From Micractinium sp. NFX-FRZ (lineage: Eukaryota; Chlorophyta; Trebouxiophyceae; Chlorellales; Chlorellaceae): a stretch of DNA of 37,160 nt. The DNA lies in NCBI GenBank assembly GCA_029339195.1, contig JAPTJF010000555.1:1-37160 (forward strand), given 5' to 3'. How positions within the stretch are numbered: position 1 is the stretch's first letter; each line of letters starts with the position of its first letter. Positions 10,275 through 19,600 of this stretch are shown here, piece after piece. A model generated the notes under the pieces. It was not told the origin of the DNA. It worked only from the letters and a program-made list of their open reading frames with translations, and did no database searches. The position numbers and the translations under genes are program-made.

Positions 10275-10405
10275 GGTGGTAAGCTCTATAAGAGCCCAAA
10301 ATAATCAATTATACGGCTTCGTGTGAAGGCAGCACGGATGAGTACAGTAAAAGGCGGTGCTCATATACGGCTATGACGCCCTCACGCCGCTATATGGTTA
10401 CTATG
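10275..10405 (+). promoter_or_regulatory. AT-rich putative promoter of RRP44
   Basis: An AT-rich island with TATA-like ctctataagag (about 10286) and tcatatacgg lies 250-370 bases before the proposed start codon. The mirror copy in the left arm (about 8335-8445) would point leftward. Promoter function is inferred from position and composition only. Confidence 0.35.
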
Positions 10406-10649
10406 CCACGCCGCACTATGACCGGGCCCAGCCATCCGTCAACCCTGGTGGCCGGGCCATTATGGGTCGGCCAACCCGAACATTAGACCGTGCATGCCCC
10501 TTGAAGGCCCGTGTCTTGCCCCATTTTGATCCCTCAAAGACTGCACTGCCTGTGGCCGCCCTCAACGGTATGAGCGCGCAGGCCTGGTGGTGATGGCGAG
10601 GTGACGCGTGAGTCTGCCTGGCAGCGGCTGGCAGCTTGGCATCAACGTC

Positions 10650-10697
10650 ATGGCGCCCACTAAGCAGCTCCCAGAGTCCCGCTGGCTGGAGCGGAGG
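10650..10697 (+). other. Proposed first coding exon of RRP44 inside the right arm
   Basis: The ATG opens a 16-residue frame, [16 protein letters not shown], ending in AGG|gtgagc, in phase 0 with exon 2 at 10906. Exon 2 starts at a clean acceptor without a Met and therefore needs an upstream exon. The same 48 bases occur on the minus strand of the left arm (8063-8016) with one visible, synonymous difference (ACT/ACA). Confidence 0.5.
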
Positions 10698-13600
10698 GTG
10701 AGCGGCGTTCGCGATCAAATGTCGGCCTGCCGCTGGAGGGGGCCTCTGGTCGTGCAGGAGAGGCATTGCCATGCCGATCGGCGTGGGATAACAGCAGGCC
10801 CATCACAACTGTGAGCCAGTCTTGCCGCCGCCGCCGCCGCCGCCGCCTGCACAGGTGCCCACTGCCTGCCTGCCTGCCACCTCTTTGCTTCTCCCGCTGC
10901 CGCAGGAGCGCCCCGGCTTCCGCTACCGCAAGCGCAGCCGCACGGTGGCAGACACAGCGGAGGAGGCGTACCTCAGGCTCGACATCGCCTGCGGCAGCCC
11001 CGCCTGCAGCGTCTGTGCACCCACCTCGCCGGCACTGCCGCCCTCCCCGCGCCACCTGCTCCTGCCCGATGCGGCGGTGCTGAGGGACTGCCTGGAAATA
11101 TTTGAGCTGCCAGAGGTGGAGGGGGCGGTGATGCTGAGCAGTGTGCTGCGAGAGGTGCGCAGTGGGGGGTGGTTGGTGCGGTGGAGAGCTTGTGGGTGGG
11201 AGTCCGGGCACAAGGGTGCGTGGAGAGGGACGGGCCTGCCAACGGCAAGGGCAGTCCTGCTTCTTAGCAGCATAGGTGTACGTTGGATTGACAGGGCGCG
11301 TGGAAGCAGGCTGACAGCGGGCAGAGAGGGCTGCCCTGCCTCCATCATCGCGCCTTCCGTCTGCCGCTGCGCCCAGTCCCCCTACTGCCTTGCCTGCCCC
11401 TCAGGCTAGTGGTCTCCCGCTCATCCCCATTCCCCTACCTCCGCCTCCATGCCGCAGCTGGCCGATGGCGGCAACATGCGGCGCAGCGCGCGCCTGCAGG
11501 TGCTGTACGCTGACCGGCGCAGGCGCAACGTCCTCTTTGACAACCTGCACCACAGGGAGACGGCAGCGCCAGCTGGCAGCGGGCAGGAGGCACGTGGCGC
11601 CCTGGCGCTGCTGACGGCGGCTGAATGGTGCGTGCCGGTGGCTGGCTGGCCGCGGGGAGGAGAGTGGCTGGCACTGGTCGTGCTGGCATTGCGCCTCCGC
11701 TCCTTACACCCGGCTGCCCTGCGGCTGCCCATGCAGCGCTGGCTAGCCGCTGCCATGCATGCAGCCCAACAGCCCAGCGTGGGTTGTTGTGCAGGGCAGG
11801 CTCTGCTGCCTGCCGCCCCCAATCCGTGTCTGTACCTGCTGCCCCTGGATCAGACCCTGTTCCAGTGCCGTCCGCCCTTTATGCTGCTCCCTGCAGGTAC
11901 TATGAGCACCTGGGCAGGCGGGTGCCCGTGGTGGTGGTCTCTGATGCCCTGGCTGCCCAGTTTGGAGCGCCTGCAGCTTCCGCCGCCGCTGCAGGCAGCC
12001 CGCAGCAGCCTCAGGATCACCAGCGGCAGCAGGGGGGCAAGCCCCAGCAGATGGGAGCGGCATCAGGAGGGGCGCAGGGGGAGGAGGAGGAGGATGCAGA
12101 GCTTGAGGCGCTGCTGAGGCACATGCACATTGGCGCGGCCAGCGGCAGCGGCAGCAGCGGCGCTGCACCTGCTGCTGGCAGCAGTTTCAGCGGCGGCGGT
12201 CGCGGTGGCAGCGGGGCCAGAGATGATGCAGATGCCGGCATCAGTGGCCTTCTGGACAGCCTGGGCTTGGGAGAGGAGCAGCCTCTGCCGCTCGTGCAGC
12301 AGCAGGCGCAGGCGTCAGTGGCCCAGCAGCAGCCGCAGGCGCAGCGGTGGCCCCAGCGGCAGCAGCAGCAGCCCCAGCCCCAGCAGCAGCAGCAGCCGAC
12401 CCAGCACGAGCCGCTTTTGCTGGAGCCAGGGGTGCACATCCTGTCAGCTGCCGACTACTTTGGCGGCTGCTGGGGGCACGTACCTCAAGTGGGGGACGTG
12501 TTTGACTCAATACAGCAGTCCAAGGCGGCGGCAGAGGAGCAGCAGGGGCAGGCGGGCGCCGGCGGCGGCGGTGCAGGCCACTTCCGCCCACACCTGAGCG
12601 CCGCTGCACTCGAGGCGGGGCTGGCCAGCGGCACGCTGCTGGCGGGCACGCTGTGCGCGTCGCGCCGCGTGCCGGGGGAGGCCACGGTGGCAGTCAGCGG
12701 GCAGCAGCTGCTGCTGAGCGGGCGGGCAGCCCTGAACCGCGGCGTGCATGGCGACAGGGTGGCGATTCGCCTGCTGCCGCGCGAGCAGTGGAAGCCTGCG
12801 GCTGAGCTGGCAGGGCGGGCAGCCAGCGGCGGCGTAGGAGGGGAGGGGGAGGAGGAGGGTGCTGAGCATGACCTGCTGGCGACAGCTGGCGATGGGGAGG
12901 CTGACGTGGAGGCTGACGAGGCGGCGCAAGCGGGGGATGCTGGGGATGACGAGCCGCTGGATTCAGTGGTGAGTAGGGGGAAGTGGAGCGGTGTTGTGTT
13001 TGGGGAGGGTTGGTTGAGTTGGGCGGGAATGGAGATGGCGTAGTGAGGGGGCGGGATGCGAACGCAGTTGTGAAGAATGGATTCAAGGGGGAAGGAACTG
13101 AAGGGAGGAATCCCGGCTGTCACCCACTGTGTACCCCTCCTCCTTCTCCCTGCCCACATATCTCCCACCCGGCCAGCACCGGGGCTACCGGCCACTGCAG
13201 CAGCTGATGCCCTGCAGCCCACCTCCGAGATCTCATCTCACTCTGCTGTCCTACGCTGCTCCCCTGCATTCCCTCCTCCCTGCCCGCTCCCCGTCGCAGG
13301 CCCGCCTGCTGGCCACGGCAGCGGCGGACGCGCTGCAGCCCACCGCCGAGGTTGTGGGCATCTTGCAGCGTGCCTCCCGTGAGATTGTGGCCTGCATTTC
13401 CGAGGAGGATGAAAAGGCGCTGGAAGCCAGGGGGGAGAGCAGCCGGCAGGTGGGTGTTGATGTGGGGTGCTTGCAGTACATGTGGGGGGAGGGCAGCTGG
13501 CAGACGCGGGTGTCCCATCTGACGGCGCAGGGCAAGCGCAGCCGGCAGGTCCCCCCCCCTGCCGGCATGTGATTGTTTTAGCTTTATGTTGTACCCTGGG

Positions 13601-16600
13601 TTTCAGTGAAATTTGCAAGCAAGGCCTGCTTGCTCTCATCTGCTCGCCTCCATTCGTCCCCTAGCAAAGCTGCATTGTGCCGTCCCATTCACTGGCCCAC
13701 CTGCCTGCCCACCCCGCCCTCCTCTCCCCATCCCCAAAGGAAGCGGTGCTGTGCATACCCACCGACCGCCGCCTGCCCAAGATCCGGCTGCGCAGCCGCC
13801 AGCTGCACCGCATGCTGGGGCAGGTGGGAGGGAGGTTGGGAGGAGCAGGGCAGAAGGCCAGCAGCAGGCCAGCAAGGCAGCAGCTGGCGCCGTGCAGTGC
13901 TGTGTGCGCAAGCCTGCCCAAGGCTGCTGGTACCCAAGCTGCCGAGCTTATCTAACAAACAATGCGTGAACACCCTTGTGGGTTCTGGCACCACTCGCCG
14001 CAAGCAGGGCGCACAGCTCTGCCTCACACCAGTCCCTTGTCATCATCATTGTGTCGTCATCATTGTGCTCACCCCCTCGTCTACCCCTGTCCCCCTCCCC
14101 CCTTGCTTCCCTTGCCTCTCATCAGCGCCTGGTGCTGCGGCTGGACGGGTGGGATCAGGGCAGCCACTACCCTCACGGCCACCTGGTGCGCACCCTGGGG
14201 CCCATCAACTCACTCAGGCGAGCTCAGAGCCCACCTTTACCTGCTTGCCTGCCCGCCTGCCTGCCTGGCTTTTGTGCGTGCCTTGGCATGGCTGCTGCAT
14301 TCTGGAGCCCATCCACCTCTCAGTTGCGGTGAGCGCCTCCCTAGCTAACTTTGCCCCGCCCCACCCTTTTGTTTTCACCTCCCCGTCCTCGCCTGGCTGC
14401 CTGGCTGCCTGCCATTTCACCGCTCCCGGCACACCGGCACACCAGCCTCCCGAGCTCTCTTTGTCTGCCTTGCTGTGCATCCTGCTGCCTGCGGGCATGC
14501 TCGCATTCTTCAATGGCTGCACGGCATCAAGCAAGGCTGATGCTGGTGCGTTACTGATGCCGATGCTGTTCTTTGGCCCCCCCCCTGCAGGAGCGAGACA
14601 GATGGCGTGCTGGTCAGCAGCGGCGTGCACTGGCAGCCCTTCAGGTGAGGCACACAGCCAACTTTACTGTCGTCGGATGCAGGCCAGGTCATGCATTGTG
14701 TGTTGGGTCCTCGCAGCACACCTGCAGAGGTAGAGATACACTGCATGCAGCCCATCTGGCCCACCTGCCTGCCCTGGCGAACACTGCCTTCCAGCCGTGC
14801 CCGCCCTGTGTCGGGCTACAGCATCCTCTGCCCCACATCTGCCCTTGCCCACCCGGCTGCCATCTTTTGCAGCGAGGGAGCGCTGCGGGAGCTGCCGCCT
14901 GTGGCCAGCAGCGCGGATTACGTCATCCCCCCTGCTGAGCTGGCAACGCGCAGAGACCTGCGCAGCCCAGAGTACCTGGTCTGCAGGTGGGGGGGGCAGG
15001 GCGGGGCGAGGGTGCTGTGCAGGCAGGGGTGCTGTGCATGCTGTGGTTTCTTCGTTTTGGCAGAAGCCCACGTCCGTGCTCGTGTGGGTGCGCAGTTGCG
15101 AGCATGGGATGCAGGGTTGCCTGCCTGCCTGCCCGGTTACCGGCTTCCTTGCCTGGCTCGCTCCCTCTGTGGCCTACCACCCCCACGCCCCATTTCCCTC
15201 CCTCCCTCCCCATCATGCCCATGTCTCTTGCTCTGCAGCATCGATCCTCCCGGCTGCACAGATGTGGACGACGCGCTCAGTGTGCGCTGGCTTGACAGCA
15301 GCAGCGGCGGCGGCGCCGGCACCAGCAGCAGCAGCAGCGGCAGGAGCGGCGGGCGGCAGCAGGTGGAGGTGGGGGTGCACATCGCTGATGTCAGCTACTT
15401 TGTGCGGCAGGTGAGGCGGGGCTGGGGTGGGTCTGTGTTTGTCTGGGGTTTTAGTGAGGTGTGTAGAAGGGAGGGCGGGTAGCGAAGTGGGTGTGCACCT
15501 TGCCCATGTCTGCCACTTTGTGCGGCAGCCGTGGCAGCGGCAGGCCGAGACGCGGGAAGTGCCTACTGGGTCGCTCGTTGGTGGTGTGCACTCTCTACAT
15601 CACGCCGCCCTTCCACTTGCTCTCACTTGCTCCTCGCCCTCCATTCGCTCCTGTTTCTGCTGTGCAGGGAGGGCTGCTGGGTTCGGAGGCCGCCTCCCCC
15701 TGCACCACCGTCTTACCTGGCGGATTGACGCCTCGACATGCTCTGTTATCTCATTGCTGCCTTGTGCCCGTGTCTGCGCAGGGAGGCCTGCTGGACTCGG
15801 AGGCCGCCTCCCGCTGCACCACTGTGCACACTGCTTGACCGACGCTTCAACATGCTGCCCTTTCAAGTGGCCCCACCTCTTGTCTGTCTTGTCCTGTTGC
15901 TGTTGTGTTTCTGCTGTGCAGGGCGGGCTGCTGGACTCGGAGGCCGCCTCCCGCTGCACCACTGTGTACCTGGTGGACCGCCGGCTGGACATGCTGCCCG
16001 CGCTGCTGAGCGAGGACCTGTGCAGCCTGCGGGGGGGGCAGGGTGAGCACAGGGGATGGGATATTTTACAGTATAGGTGGAGTGTGCACTTTTTGGTGGG
16101 TGGGCACAGGGGAGCGGGGTTGGGTGGACTGCGGTAGGGTTATGGGCAGGTCGGTCTGGGGTAGCGGAGGGGCATGATGGTGGGGGTGGGGTGGGGCATT
16201 TGTTGGGAGGCAGGCAGCGGGTCTGGGCATGCTGCCTGCATTTGTTGAACGAGGGCAGGCGGGGTGGTTCCCGCCTGCCGCCTTACTACCGCGCATGCCT
16301 CACGGTATGCGCTGCCCACTAACCTGCGCCCATCACCCACTGCGCACCCCTGCTTGCCCCCACCTGCCTGCGCATGCTCTCGCTTTCGCCCACTCACCTC
16401 GCCCTGCTCCCTGCCTCCCACGCTGCAGACCGCTACGCCGTGAGCGTGCTGTGGACGCTGGATGCCGAGTCTTTTGAGGTCCAGGACGTGTGGTTTGGGC
16501 GCACCCTCATCAGGTGGGTGTGCTTGCCTTTGGTGCTGTCAGAGGGTGCAGGACGTGTGGTTTGCATCTTTCACATGGCAGGGCATGCGCCCTCTGGCCG

Positions 16601-19600
16601 CTGGGCGCGCGACCGGCTCGGTGCTTGCTCTTCTCTTTGCCAAATTCTTCTTCCCGCCTGGCCTGGCCTGGCCTGTTCCGTCATCCCCTGCCCTGCCCTG
16701 CACCGCCCCCTACATTCCCTGCCCTGCCATGCACCGTTCCTTCTCCCACAAATTCTGCTGGAGTGCATTCACAGGCTCCCCTTGCTGCCTTCTTGCCCCA
16801 TCCACCCCAACACACTCAACTTCCCCCCATGTCTCCCCCTGCATGCAGGTCAAGCTACCAGCTCGAGTACTCTCAAGCCCAGGACTTGACGGAGGACTGC
16901 CCGCCTCTGCTCCCCTCCCCCCGTTTGCACTACCTTTTACAATGCCGTTTTTTCTTCCGCTGCATGCAGGTCCCGCTACCAGCTCGAGTACTCCCAGGCT
17001 CAAGACATCATGGAGGACCGGCCGCCCCGCCCCGGCCACGCCACTGTGGACCCCTCGGACCGGCCGCTGCTGCAGCGCAACCTGCGCCTGCTGGCGGCGC
17101 TGGCGGAGCACCGCCGCCAACTGCGCCTGCAGGTGGGGCCAGTCGGGTGTGTTCCTTCAAATATGTCGTTGTACATTCATGGGAACCATGTGGCTGCATC
17201 GTAAACGCTGCCTGCTGGCAGCGCTGGCAGAAACACCGCTGTCAGCTGCGCCTGCTTGTGTGGTGTGGCAGGGTGCATGCTGCACCGCCTGCCATCCCTT
17301 TCCAGGCTTCTTCCCTCCATGCGCTCAAATCCACCACACGTGCTCAACCACTTCTCCTCTTGCCGTGCAGGCGGGCGCACTGGAGCTGGAGAGCGCGGAG
17401 CTGCGGTTCAACACCGACTCCGCCGGGCAGCCCACCACTGTGACTGTGAAGCAGGTGGGAGGGTGAGGTCTTGGTGGGCGGCAGGGGCAAGGGGCAGGCA
17501 TGCCTGTTTGACAGTGGCAGGCATGCATGTGCCGTTCAGCTGTCCAGTGGCGTGCAGGGGATCTCCGGGACGGCAGTTGTCGACAGAGAAACCGTGGTGT
17601 TGCCAAAGTCGCCCACCTTCTGATACATATTGTTGGAATAAACTAACAATGAGCAAACACAACTTGTTCATCCGTGTGTCCACAATAATGCAGGAGATCC
17701 CCATGATGAGGATCGTGGCGGAGATGATGATTCTGGCCAACGCCGCCGTGGGCACGCGCATCCACGCCGCCTACCCGCACGCCGCGCTGCTGCGCCGCCA
17801 CCCGCCGCCGCGGCGGGAGGCCTTTGACGAGGTCAGGCTGTGGGGGGTGTGCTGCCGCATGTTGTTTGGTTATGTTTACCGCAGTAGCGAGAGGCCCTCG
17901 AGGAGGCAAGGCTCTGTGGGGGCGTGCTGTCCAGGGCGTAGGTTGGGGCGTCAGGTGGAAGCGTGCCTGGGTGCCGTTGTTGAGAGGATGGTACGAATCG
18001 AGCCCATGTGTGGGGCAACTCGAACTGGCATACCAGTCTGACCCCTTCACAAATCCCGCTTCACCATGCTCCCCCTCCTCCCCTACACTTTCTGAACACA
18101 GGTGGCCGCCATCTGCGCCTCCCTGGGGTTCGACCTGGACTTTACCGGCCCCGCCGCAGCGCTGTCCGCGAGCCTGGTGGCCGCGTGCGCGGCTGCGCCC
18201 CCCGCCCTGGCCTCCCTCATCAAGTCGCTGGCCACCCGGGCCATGAGCGAGGCAGAGTACTTTTGCACGGGTGAGCGGGGGGCAGAGGGGTTGCGTTTGG
18301 AGTGGACTGGGCTGATGTGGGGTGTTGTGCACCTCGTTGCTCAAGTGCCTGCTTACGTAAGCCGTGTGACGTGGGCCATGCGCGAGGCAAAGTACTTCTG
18401 CATGGGTGAGCAGGGGGCAGAGGGGCTTATACCTAAGGTGGGCTGGTGCGAAGGGTGGGGGGCTTTGCTAATCCAGAGTCGGGCTACCGTGGAACGTGTG
18501 ACACGGGCTATGAGCGAGGCCGAGTACTTTTGCACGGGTGAGCGGGCTTACGAGGGGTTGTGTCTGGAGTGGGCTGGGGGGGTGCACTCAGACTGGCAGA
18601 GAGAGGGTGGGCAGGGAGGGGTGGGGGAGGCAAGCTGGCACTCCCCTCGCAGTGCGCTGCCCAGGCAACCCTCCCGTCCTTTCTGAATCGCTGAATGCCT
18701 GCCCTGCCCTGCCCTGCCCTACCGTGTGCAGGAGATGTGACGGGGCGGGGCGGCGGCGGCATGGGCCACTTTGGCCTGGCCCTGCCCTTCTACACCCACT
18801 TCACCTCACCCATCAGGTGGGCCATGCCTCTCTGCTGCTCTTTCACCTTATTGTGCTGCCTGCTTGCCTCGCATTTGCCACTCCGTTTGGCACCCCTGCT
18901 GCCGCCTACCAGCTGCCTGCGCCCTACGGTTGCCGACTGCCCTACAGGCCCCCTTCTGTTTCTGCGCTCCAGCAGCTCTATGCCGATGTCGTAGTGCGCT
19001 GACACCTGCCACTTATGTCACCTGGCGCTGTCATCCATTGACTGTAGTGTTATGATTGCTCCCCTTCCCCTGCAGACGGTATGCCGACGTCGTTGTGCAC
19101 CGCCAGTTGCTGGCCGCTGTGGCGGCCGATCGGGCCGCCGCCCGGGCGGTGGCAGAGGGCGTGCTGCCGCTGGCGGGGCCGCCGCCGCCGCCGCTGCCGG
19201 GCAGCGAGGTGGCTGGCAAGGCTGAGGTCATGAACGAGCGGCACCGCACGGCCAAGCGGGCGCAGAAGGAGTGCTCAGACTTGTACCTCCTGCTGCTCCT
19301 GCACTCCCAGGTCGGTGGCGTAACAGGACTATAGGGGGTTGGTAGAGAGGCGGGTGTGCGTGCAGCTGCACACGTGTAGCACCCGGTAGCAGGGGCTGTA
19401 TTGGCATGCCCCACCCCCTCAGCATCGCTTTTCGACTCCTTCCTCTCACCCCGTCCCTCCTGCGCCCTCCCTGACGCTGTCTGCAGCCCCATGTGGAGGC
19501 AGCCACCATCTACGGCCTGCGCCGCCAGTCCCTGCTCATCTTCATCCCCAAGTATCACATGAAGGTGGGCGGGCACCTTTGCCTTGTTTTAATGTGGTGC

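Larger units (their letters stand above)
7856..10859. mobile_element. 3-kb palindromic (foldback-like) structure
   Basis: The outer ends are exact inverses (ggcacctgtgcagg at 7856, complemented at 10859). Similarity continues inward for about 0.8 kb on each side, enclosing a 1.36-kb spacer. The spacer holds a damaged minus-strand gene fragment and a plus-strand exon with intact splice signals. No transposase and no clear target-site duplication were seen. It could be a non-autonomous foldback element that captured gene fragments, or the scar of an inverted duplication of the RRP44 5' region. The right boundary lies 46 bp before RRP44 exon 2. Confidence 0.6.
10050..10859 (-). repeat. Right inverted-repeat arm
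   Basis: Inverse partner of 7856-8690. It ends in a (CCG)n run at about 10823-10847 followed by the terminal gcctgcacaggtgcc. The arm includes the AT-rich block at 10275-10400 and the proposed first coding exon of RRP44 (10650-10697). Confidence 0.85.

Noticed and set aside
10822..11409. RRP44 starting from a proline-run frame just before exon 2
   Set aside because: That frame has no ATG at its start and reads through an obvious acceptor; the PPPPP run is the CCG repeat at the end of the inverted arm.
12485..13222. Long minus-strand frame inside RRP44
   Set aside because: Antisense shadow of the cold-shock region; Ser/Pro/Ala-rich with no motif.
15427..16137. 236-codon frame reading through RRP44 exon 11 and its echoes
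   Set aside because: It is in a different frame for the first echoes and would replace the conserved RNB sequence with Cys/His-rich shadow peptide; splice sites support the exon model.
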